A stretch of DNA of 16,884 bases from Chrysochromulina parva. Lineage: Eukaryota; Haptophyta; Prymnesiales; Chrysochromulinaceae. The translations under genes and the position numbers were made by a program. Where the stretch lies: assembly GCA_002887195.1 (NCBI GenBank), contig PJAB01001139.1, positions 1 through 16,884 on the forward strand, in the 5' to 3' direction. This document shows, piece after piece, positions 1 to 9,300 of the stretch. The first letter of the stretch is position 1; each line of letters begins with the position of its first letter. The notes beneath the pieces were generated by a model. The model searched no databases, was not told the origin of the DNA, and worked only from the letters and a program-made list of their open reading frames with translations.

Positions 1-252
1 GGCGGTGCGGGCGGAGGCGAAGGTGGCGGTGGTGACGGCGGCGGTGGTCGTGGTGGAGGCGAGGGCGGCGGTGGCGAGGGCGGCGGTGGCGACGGCGGCG
101 GCGGCGAGGGCGGCGGCGGCGAGGGCGGCGGCGAGGGCGGCGGCGGCGGCGAGGGCGGCGGCGGTGGAGGCGGCGAAGGAAGTGGAGGCGGCGAGGGCGG
201 CGAGGGCGGAGGCGGCGGCGACGGCAGCGGCGGTGGCGGTGGCGGCGAAATG
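1..252 (-). repeat. SPPPP-coding low-complexity tract
   Basis: On the plus strand this is a nearly pure G-rich run of GGCGGC, GGCGAG and GGTGGC units. Read on the minus strand, in frame with the gene starting at 1178, it gives SPPPP, SPPP and PLPS repeats. The plus-strand readings are glycine- or alanine-rich and are shadows. The strand asymmetry makes the tract a candidate for G-quadruplex formation and length variation. Confidence 0.8.
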
Positions 253-1178
253 CACGTACCTGTCGCCGAATCAAGCACGTGTCCAGGGTAGGCATTCGCA
301 CAAGTGGTGCAATCGCAAGCGCAGCCCATTCGGGCACACATGCTTCCGACACATGTATAACCACAAGCTTGGTAGCCGGAACAACCCCACGAATTTACAT
401 TGGCCATGTAGCAGTTGCCGGGCGGCGGGGGAGAGGGCGGTGGTGGCATAGGTGGCGGAGGCGATGGCGGAGGAGGGTGGTGAGTGTGCGGGGTATGCGG
501 GTGGTGCGGGTGGTGGCAATGAGTGCAAGAGCAGCAACAACTTCCGCATGTGCAGGTGCCGCAACCCCCAGCACCGAGGCAACAGAGCCTGCGGCGCTCG
601 AGGCGCCTCCCAACGTGCTCCCCGATGTCGTCGAGAACATCCGCCTCAACGTAAGCGATGGGTTGCTCGACCCCCCTCTTTCCCTCGAGCTGCGCCTTGA
701 AGAGCTTGAGGTCAACTGAGAGGTGGGACAACTGCTCGTCTCCACTTCGATGTACCGCAGACAAGTCCGGCGCCATCATGGGACCTCCCTTTGACACCAG
801 CTCTCCAGCATCGAGCATGTGCTGCATCAGCCCGCTTGGCACAGTGATAATCTTCCAAGTGGAATCCAGCGCGCCCGGCGTATGCTGATGACGAGCGCTC
901 CTCCGCTCCCCAGGATTGGGCTCCTCGACGGTGAGCTTGGAGCCACGACTTCCGGGAAGTGCAAGGAGCAGCAGGAGTGCGCTCGTAGCACGTGAAGTGT
1001 AGGATGGAGGCCGGGCTTGTGAGAGACTTACTACGAGTGGAAGCGTAGCACAATTGTGCAGGTGGCTGTTTACGAGCGCCTCTGCCGGCTCTGCCCGATG
1101 CCGCAACGGCGGCGTCCGCGCCGACTCTGCCGAATGCGCACCAGTCCCATCGCCATCGGGTGGTGCCGTCGTCGCCAT
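1..1178 (-). CDS. Cys/His-rich, SPPPP proline-rich secreted or surface protein (3' end outside window)
   Basis: An open frame of 392 codons runs from ATG at 1178 off the left edge without a stop. The start is the first ATG downstream of a TATA box and sits in a strong GCCATGG context. In order I see: a basic, polar N-terminus; a short hydrophobic stretch (SALLLLLAL, about residues 63-72) that could be a signal anchor; a polar segment ending in LDDIGEHVGRRLERRR; a dense Cys cluster (CGTCTCGSCCCSC, about 203-218); a His/Pro stretch (HHPHHPHTPHTHH); PPPPSPPPP linkers; a second Cys module with about ten cysteines (about 254-308, GNCYMANV to GTCIS); then SPPPP repeats to the edge. SPPPP linkers are typical of hydroxyproline-rich cell-wall or surface proteins of algae, so I infer an extracytoplasmic location. 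Function is unknown. The Cys/His clusters could bind metal or form disulfides. Strong donor-like sequences in the first part (GTGAGT near 1185, GTAAGT near 1033) mean an intron may be missed. Confidence 0.6.
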   Translation of the reverse strand, partial: MATTAPPDGDGTGAHSAESARTPPLRHRAEPAEALVNSHLHNCATLPLVVSLSQARPPSYTSRATSALLLLLALPGSRGSKLTVEEPNPGERRSARHQHTPGALDSTWKIITVPSGLMQHMLDAGELVSKGGPMMAPDLSAVHRSGDEQLSHLSVDLKLFKAQLEGKRGVEQPIAYVEADVLDDIGEHVGRRLERRRLCCLGAGGCGTCTCGSCCCSCTHCHHPHHPHTPHTHHPPPPSPPPPMPPPPSPPPPGNCYMANVNSWGCSGYQACGYTCVGSMCARMGCACDCTTCANAYPGHVLDSATGTCISPPPPPPLPSPPPPPSPPSPPPLPSPPPPPPPSPPPPPSPPPSPPPPSPPPPSPPPPSPPPPSPPPRPPPPSPPPPSPPPAP

Positions 1179-1339
1179 GGCACTCACGCGCGGGATGATG
1201 ATCGCGAGCAAGGCCAAGGCGAAGGACTTGTTCCGAGTGGGGCTTGGTACTGGGTCTTAGAAAGGGTCAGGTTGAATCGACACACTGGGACTTTTTTTGA
1301 GAAAGGTCTTGCGTTCTCTAGCGTGAACGTGAACGCGAC

Positions 1340-1347
1340 TATTTATA
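1340..1347 (-). promoter_or_regulatory. TATA box (TATAAATA) of the proline-rich gene
   Basis: The minus strand reads GTTATAAATAGTC here, an almost perfect TATA box. It lies about 160 nt upstream of the ATG at 1178, so transcription would start near 1310-1318 and leave a 5' UTR of roughly 135 nt without any earlier ATG. It is only about 55 bp past the stop codon of the giant upstream gene. A short GTTCACGTTCACGC repeat lies just downstream, around 1321-1335. No AATAAA signal was seen in the gap. The TATA-like sequence might also serve as an A-rich polyadenylation element for the upstream gene. Confidence 0.6.
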
Positions 1348-1402
1348 ACTAGCACGTTACTGAAGCATTATCTGACTGACTAAGACTACTGTATCATCCC
1401 AA

Positions 1403-1592
1403 CTATGATGTGCGCCGACGCTTGAGCACCTCGTTCACCTCGTCCTGCGCGCGCCTGCCCGCTGGGTTGTCGTTGAGCAGCAGGTTGGTGCATTGGGGCA
1501 GCGCACCACTCCGCAGCCCCTCGACGAGCCGGCGCGCACCCTCGAGACGTATGCGGTTGTTGTCGAGGGAGAGCGTCGTCAGGCTGGGCAGT

Positions 1593-1623
<31 letters not shown>

Positions 1624-3369
1624 TCAAGCTGCGCACGAGCGCCTCCACGCCTGCGTCGCCGATGCCATTCTCGTGCAGCCAGAGCTGCTGCAGGTGGGCA
1701 AGGACGCGCACACCCTCACGCGCCGCGTCCTCGAGCGCCGTCGCGAGCGCGAGCACGCCCGCGTCGCCGATCTGGTTGCCGTTGAGGAAGAGCCATTCGA
1801 GCAGAGGGAGGGCTCCGTGGCGCAGCGCAGCCGCGAAGCTCTTCATGCCCGCGTGCGTGATGCTGTTCCAGGTGAGGGTGAGGCGCGAGAGGTGGGAGAG
1901 GGCGCCGTGGGCCCACGCGAGGCTAAGGGCCTGCAGGCCCCGATCCGCAAGCGCGTTCCCTTCGAGTGAGAGATGACGCACGTTCCACCGGGTCGGCTCG
2001 TGCTTCTCCATCGAAAAGATCCGAGCCATCGTGAAGCCGTCGTGCTCGCTGATGCCCTTACGCGTCCACGCGAAGCGGGTGGCCGTGCGCACTTGGCCGC
2101 TCGACGATTTCACCTTTCTATAAAAGGCAACGATCTCGTCTTCAAACTCGTCCTCGCGCGGCGCTGGTGGTGGGGGCGAGCTGCTTGGCGCCCTGACCTC
2201 GGCCGATCTCGTGCTGTAATCGAGCGCTCGGCTCAGGTACACGTGCGGAGGGGGCGAGGGCGGCGGCGGCGCAGCGGGCGCCTTGCCCGCCGTAGCGTGC
2301 ACCGCCTGCGTCGCAGCCCCGTCCGCCGTAGCGGGCGCCACGGCTCCGTCCGCCGGCGCCGTAGCGGGCGCCACGCCGATGCACGCGGCGAGCAGGCGAG
2401 CCACATCGACTGGCGGCGGCGGCGCGTCGGGCGGTGCGCTCAGCGGCTCGTCGGTGGAGAAGATGGCGGTCACGAGTGCTGGCAGGTTGGAGGGTGAGGG
2501 CGCGGAGAGCCAACGCGGGCAGCCGAGCGACCGAAGGGACGCACCTCGCAATGAGAGGGCGACCACCTCCACATTCTTCGCCTGTGCGAGGGCACACGCG
2601 CCGCCGATGGCGCCGGCCGCAGTGTGCGCGGCACCCGCCGTGAACAACCAGACCATGCGAGGGCTCGTGGGAGCGATTGGAGCGGCGAGCAGCAGCTGCA
2701 CACCGAGTAGGATGGCCTCGCGCACGAAGCAGCTCGCGGGCGGCGCCGCGGTCTCCGGTCGTCTCGCGTCGTGATGGGCGCTCGCGTCGTGATGGGCTAT
2801 CGCGTCGTGATGGGCGCTCGCGTCGTGACGGGCGCTCGCGTCGCAGTCGACGTCGCCGCCCCCGCTCGTGGAGCCCATCACGGCGCCCATCGCGGCTGCG
2901 AGGAGTGCGAGGAGTCGTGCCTTGCTCGCGCCGTCCCAAGCGCCACCGCCAAGTGCGCCGGCGCCGCCAGGGGGCATGCACGAGTGCAGGCTGGTATGGA
3001 CCATCCAGACGCCCTCGAGCGTGTAGGCAAGGACTTGGACCGACACGTGGAGGCGTTCGAGCGCGCTCAGCAGCGCGAAGAGTGCATGCACGAAGGGAGG
3101 GTCGATCGGGTGCGAGGGGGTCAGATCGAGCACGACGCTGATGGCGAGGGTGCGCCGACCCCCTCGGTCGCGTCGCTGCCAAATCGCCGTGACGGAGCTG
3201 CCGAGCAGGTAGCGTCTTACGAGGGCGGGGATGGAGAGCACCTTGCCCTGTGTGCCGAGCGAGCACTGTGTGAACACATTGGGCGGCATGGTACGCAACG
3301 CGCGCACGATCTCATCAGACATGGCGCCCACGTCCTCGAGCGCTTCGACTTGCCCCCACAGCCCCTCAC
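1403..3369 (-). CDS. Exon 3 of the midasin-like gene: VWA/MIDAS-like domain fused to LRRs
   Basis: The exon opens with GEGLWGQVEALEDVGAMSDE, restoring the frame after intron 2. The run GKVLSIPALVRRYLLG then IWQRRDRGGRR leads into ISVVLDLTPS, which matches the layout just ahead of the midasin MIDAS (basic lead-in, hydrophobic strand, DxSxS). The MIDAS reads D-L-T-P-S (D4135), and the later strand reads WLFTAG where VWA domains usually have TDG, so metal binding may be weakened. A His/Asp/Ala minisatellite lies within the domain. After a proline-rich spacer (SSSPPPPAPRE) and an unrecognised segment (IVAFYRKVKSS), five LRRs of the ribonuclease-inhibitor type follow (LSLEGNALADRGLQAL, LFLNGNQIGDAGVLAL, LWLHENGIGDAGVEAL, LSLDNNRIRLEGARRL and a degenerate last one). 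The stop is TAG at 1403. I know of no midasin with an LRR tail. Confidence 0.72.
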
Positions 3370-6300
3370 CTGATGATGGAGGCCATTAGAGGCAATCAGA
3401 GGCGATCAGAGGCAATCAGAGGCCATCAGAGCGCTTCAAATTGCCCCCACAGCCCCTCACCCGTCGGAATCCAGTGGGCATGCGTGTGCATCTCCTGCCG
3501 CACGTCCAGCGCCGCGTGCAGCTCGGCGGCGGAGAGCCACTCGACGTCTGTCGCATGCACGGCCATGCCGTCGGGGGCACCGTCTGTCGCGGTGTAGGCG
3601 CTCACCACAGTGCCACCGCCATGCCCGCCGCGCCGATCCTCGCCCATCACGGCGCCGCCGCCGTGGCCTTGCCCCCACGCCAAGCCCCCGCTGCTGAGTG
3701 AGCCGCCACTCGGCTGCTTGAGCGCCGTGGTGAGCGCCGTGGCTGCCACTTCGCACGCACGGCGCGCCTCGTCGGATGCGAACCGAAAGGCACTCCACGC
3801 TTGCCACGTCGTATGCCACAGCGGTGCGCCCACTGCCGACGGCGACACGCGCGCCGTGGCGAGCGCCTCGAGGAGAGCATCTATGCTCGGCAGCACGCCC
3901 GGCGGCGGCGGCGGCGGCGGGTCAGCAGCAGCGGCGGGTTCGGCCGAGACGGCGCTGGCCTTGTCGGCGGCGGCGGCGGGGTCGGTGAGGGACCACGTAC
4001 CCATTTCGTAACTGCCAGAGCTGCTCAGCCGCACGTAGCCGAGGCGCGCCGTCCTGAGCGCCGCACATACCCTCGACGAGGCGGTGCTCAGCGGGAGCTC
4101 GATGCCGGTGCCGGTCGTCGCGGGTGGACAGAAGGTAAGGACAAAGGCGGGGGCTGGGCTGCTCGCAAGCGGTGGCGGCAGATCCGTAACCACCATCGAC
4201 GTCTTCGCCTCTGATGACGCGCCGGTGCCCATCAGCACGCGACGCATGGCTTGGTCCACGGCGCTCGCGGTATGCTCGCTCGCCGCCTTGAGGATGGCCG
4301 GCGATCCAAACTCCCTCGGACCGCCCATGACGAGCTCCACGTGATAATTGGACAGGCGCAGGGCGTGAAGCACGATCCGACCGAGTAAGCCGAGCATGCC
4401 GCCTTCCCGACCGATCAAGGATGCATCGATGCTCACCAGAGCGTGCACGCTCGCCACGACGCCAAGGCCGCCCTCGACAGCCGGAGTGGCGCTGATGGGT
4501 GGTTTGAGGCTCCGTAGCGCGAGCAGCCGATCACGCATCCTCGTCGCCGCTTCGAGGACGGCGGCGTCGCCCATGGCGAAGACGGAACCTTGGCCATCAG
4601 CTCGGCCTTGGCTGACGGAACCTTGGCCATCATCTCGGCCTTGGCTGACGGAACCTTGGCCATCATCTCGGCCTTGGCTGACGGAACCTTGGCCATCATC
4701 TCGGCCTTGGCTGACGGAACCTTGGCCATCATCTCGGCATGCTGCCTCCACGGCCGCTGCGGCTGCCTCGTCCACCGCGACGCCCGCGGCTCCTGCGGTC
4801 GTCTCCATCGGCGCAGGGCCAGTCTTCTCCTCCTCCTTCTTCTGCTCCTCCTCCTTCTCCTCCACCTTCTCCTCCTCATTCTTTTCCTCGCGCGTGTCCC
4901 TCTGCACGGCAACCCTACGCAAGCCGTCGACATCGCGCGGCCTTCCAAACGGCAAGTCCGCGGGCAAGTGCGCCGTCTCTCGCTCTCTCAGCCTGGCGAG
5001 AGTCTCGCTGAGTCGATCAGACGCTATGTCGAGCGCCGCCATCCGCACAGCCAAGCTATGACCCATCCCAAGCGCCACGCCGATGCTCGCGCCACGTGCG
5101 CCCGCCTCGAGCGCCGCGAAGGTGCTCGTCTCAAACACGTCGATCGCCGCCTCAAGCTCCGCCACTGCTGCGCGCGTCCACGCCGCGTGCGTCGCGCGCG
5201 CGGCCGCTTGCTCGGCGGCGAGGCTCGCCTTTTGCGTGCTGGCGAAGCGCTCGCTCGCTCGCTCGTCAAGGATCGCATCCATGCGGGCACGCTCGTCCTC
5301 GCCCTTCGAAGTGCCCGCGGCGGCGGTGCTGATAGCCAGCCGGCGAGCATGCATCTCCTGGCGAGCATGCATCTCCTGGCGAGCATGCATCTCGTCATCA
5401 GAAGCCCTTCGGCGCCCCGCGAGGGCCTTGGTATGCGCCTGGTGTGCCTCGCACAGCTCGTCCACCCGCCGCTCGAGCTGCGCGTACTCTGGGCTCTCAA
5501 GCGCCGGACCGAGCACCTGCTGCTGCAGCCGCACCACGAGCGCCTCGGCGAGCTCCATCATCGCCTCACTCAGCATTGATGGACCGGAGCTGCTGCTGCG
5601 CTCCTCGTACGCGTCCTGAAGCCTGCCCAGCAGAGGAAGCGGCGCAGGCGGAAGCGGCAGCTCCAAGCCGTCAGGCTCATCGCTGCAGTGGCGAGCCGAG
5701 CCGAGGGCCCCCTTGTCGGCAGCGACCGGTCGGGCACCACCGCCGCCACCACGGCCTCTGCCGCCGCCACCACGGCCCTCGCTGCTGGGAGCAGGGCCTT
5801 TGGCCACTTGCCTTGCGTCGCCTCCGACGGCAGGTAGCGAGACCTTTGCCATTGTGCTTCCCTTACCACCGCCCTCGGCATCGTCCGCTCGCACCTCCTC
5901 GTACTCCGCCACCTGCTCGCCCTGGCTACCCTGCGCCTGCACGCGCTCGTGCAGACCCTGCGCATGGCCGGCTCCCAGCGCGCCCGCCACCGCGCGCGCC
6001 TGCTGCTGCTCCTGCTCCTGCTCCGCTCCGCCTGCGCCCTGGTCGCTTTCTTCTATCGATCCGCCGCTGCCCGGCTGGCCGCCGCTGGTCCTGGCGCGCT
6101 CGGCCACTTGCGACCCATCGTCGGGGCCAACATCTGAGCCCCCATCGGTGACATTCGAGTCGTCGTCGTCGTCATCCTTGTCGTTGTCTTCCTCGCGCAT
6201 CGTCTTGCCCTGGGCATCCTGACGCGGCCGCGCCGCCGCCGCCGCCTCTGGCGAGCTACCACCGCCGCCATCCGCCTCCCCCTCGCCCTCATCGGCGCCG

Positions 6301-9300
6301 CCGCCGCCGCCTGTCGGCGCGTCAGTGGCTCCGCCCTCATCACCAGCCTCATCATCATCGTCACCCCCAAGCCCCAACTGCTTCGCACGGGGCACGTCCT
6401 CCTTCGACGGCGCGTCCCCAAGCAGTGCTTGCTCCCAACTGCTCTGCGTGAGCATGGGAGCCATCGTGCCGTACGTGTGCGCAATGACGCTCGCAATCGG
6501 CGCGCCCCGTGCCGCCATGAGCGCCGCCTTTTGCAAGTTGCGCACGCTCAGCTCGTAGCCGCAGATCTTGGTGGCGGTGCTCGCGGCGTGTGCGAGCGCC
6601 ATCTCGTGCAATCTGACGAGCTCGCGAGCCAGCCGCGACGAGCACCCGCAGCGCCTGCAGAGCTGCTCGAGCTCCAAGTACGCCTCCGCCCTCGCGAGCT
6701 TGGCCTCGTCAGCGCTGGCGCCCGATGCGAGCCGCGGGCGCGAGCTCAGCCCCGCATCGAGTGGCTCGCACTGAAGGATGAGGGTGCGGTTTCGGAAGGC
6801 CTCTGAGAGCGTGTACGTGGAGCCACGACGCGTCGTGGCGGTCGCGAAGCATCGGAAGGCCGCGTGGGCGCCGAGCGGACCCTCCCCCGTCTCCATGAGA
6901 TGGAGCGAGGCGTGCGCCTCCCCGAGCGAGTTGATTCGCTCGATCACCTCTGGCGAGGCTGCGCTCACATTGTCGAGCAGCAGCCAGTAGCCATGCCGCA
7001 TCGCGACCACCAACGGCCCCTCGTAGATGCGAAAGGGAAGCTTGGCGCCCAGATGGGCGCCGCTTTGGCCCGGCGCGCGGCGCAGACGTTGATTGAGGCG
7101 CACGAGCTCGGCTATCGCCGCCGACGGCGGGGCAGAGGCGGCCGCGGGGGACGCGTCGCTCCCGATGCCCTGGGAATACGCCGCGCTGCTCGAGGCGCCG
7201 CGACCCGTGCCGTCGTCGACGAGCTCGTGGCTCGCACCGCTGCGCCTCGTGCCATCCGCCGGAGCTCTCTTGAGCAGCTCCTCCACGCACGCGAGGATGG
7301 CGGCTGCGAGGGCATCATCCGCGTCGGCTGCGCCCGTCTCGGCGCCCGACTCGGCGCCCATTTGCCCACGTGGCGGCACGTGTGCGAGGAGCGTCGACAG
7401 CAGCCGCTGCAGGCCGCCTCGCGCCACCGCCAGGTTGAGCGCCGCGTTGAGGAGCGCAAGGCTCGGCTCGCCTGGCCCGTCGCCCGTCGGCGTGAAGCCG
7501 CCGATCAGGTCCGTTCCCTCCGTCTCGGCGTTGACGGCGATGGTGAGAAGCCGCGCGTTGCGTAGCCACGCGAGATCGCGCACGGCGGCCGTCTTGCCCG
7601 AGCAGGCCGGCCCTTCGAGGAGCACGATACGACGCGACTCGGCCATTGGGAGTCATCAGAGGTCATCAAGAGGTAATCAGAGGTAATCAAGAGGTCATCA
7701 AGAGGTCATCAAGAGGTCATCAGCTCCTGGTCGTACCTTCGAGGAGCACGATACGACGCGACTCGGCCGCCAAGCTCAGCTCCTCGAGAAGCCGTCGATG
7801 ACGAGGTCCGCGCTGGGGGGCGGCCGCCGCGTCGCCCCAAGCGTCGTCACATGTGGGGAACCGACACAGCGCCCAGCGCACGCCGCCGCCGAGGCTCGAG
7901 TTCTCAGCGTCATCGACGCCCACTGGGCCAAACTCGAGGGCGCTGTGCCGAGCGCCCACCGGCACTTGGCGCCGTCGCCACTGCTTGAGGAGATGAGCCG
8001 CCTCCTCCGAGGCGCCTCCGAGATCTCGTGTGAGCTCGCGTGAGCTCGCGTCCTCCGAGGCGCCCAGCGCCACGTGCGTCGCTTGCACCACGCGGCCACC
8101 GCCGGCGCCTCCCGCCCGATGGCGGCGGCGTGCGTCCACGAGCCGGCGCGCGACAGCCTCCTCAGCACGCGCGGTCAAGCGCAGAGAGCACCCGCGCGTG
8201 TACACGAGCATCAAGCTCGCCAGCTGCTGGTACTCGCGCTGCGGCCGGGGGCCACTCGAAGGCGCGAAGCTCACCTGCCCGCGCCCCTGCGCGCGCTGAT
8301 CCTCGGTCACGCCGCCGCTGCCGCCGCCGCCGCCGTCGAGGTGTTCCCAGGAGATACTGTCGAGCACTGCGGCCAAATTTTGGAGCGTGCGCAGGTTGAA
8401 GGGCGTGTCGAGGCCGGGCACGTCGACGGGTAGGTTGGCGTTGAGCTCGAGGGCGAGATCCAGCAGCCACGGCGTGCGCACCGCCGCGTCGGCCGCCTCG
8501 CCCTGCGCGCGCGCAAAGGCCGCACCGCACGCGCCAAGTGCGATGCACGCCACCTCGGTCGCATCGAGAGGCGCCAGGTGGACGCGCGTGAGCACGTCGT
8601 CGAGGCGAACGGGCAGCTCGTGCCGGCCGCCCCCCACCCGCACATCGTTCATCGCGCCCACAAAGATGGTCCGGCCTCGGCGGAGCTGGTGCGCGCGAAT
8701 GCTGAAGAGCTCATCGGGAGCGCAGCTGAGCAGCCCAGCCAGCACGCCCAGCACGTCGGCAGGCGCCAAGTTGAGCTCATCGAGCAGCACGATGCCCTGC
8801 GCCTCGATGGCGGCAGCGAGCGCGCCACGCTCGAAGGTGAAGACAACCTCTCCACTGGGCACGTCAAGTGACGGGCGGTACGCTCCGAAGAGGTCGTCGA
8901 CGGAGAGGGAGCGTGAACACGAGACGCGTGTGAACGGACGGCGGAGCAGCCGAGCCGCCGCTTCCACAACGGCCGTCTTGCCGATGCCGGGAGGTCCGAT
9001 GAGATTGATGGCATGCCCCGTGTCGCGCGCGACGAGCACGCGCGCCAGATTCCGCACCGCGCTCAACGAGGGCTCGAAGCCGCCAAAGCCCTCGTCGGCG
9101 CCGCGCGGCAAGCGGAAGCCGAGGTAGTTGAGCGTGCGGGAGCCATCGGCGAGGGTCCGCAGCCACGTCAGCTGACCCGCGTGCCCATGGGAGGCGTCGG
9201 GCTCGGCATGCTGCTCGGCCACGAGATTGGCGAGATTGGCGAGATTGGCGGGCTCGGCATGCTGCTCGGCCGCGAGCACGCTGTGGGCCGCCTCGACCGC

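Noticed and set aside
5..745. Ala-, Gly- or Arg-rich ORFs on the plus strand and a 116-residue minus ORF
   Set aside because: Shadows of the proline- and Cys-rich minus-strand gene in GC-rich repeat DNA; no domains.
2142..3266. 374-residue Arg-rich minus ORF
   Set aside because: Overlaps the VWA exon in another frame; Arg/Pro/Ala composition is typical of frame shadows at high GC.
4584..4738. CRISPR-like array
   Set aside because: Copies are directly tandem with no spacers, and they are in frame within a coding exon.
4590..5579. 329-residue plus ORF with ISALADGTLA repeats and a polyleucine run
   Set aside because: Antisense reading of the 33-bp minisatellite and the Lys/Glu tract of the midasin-like linker.
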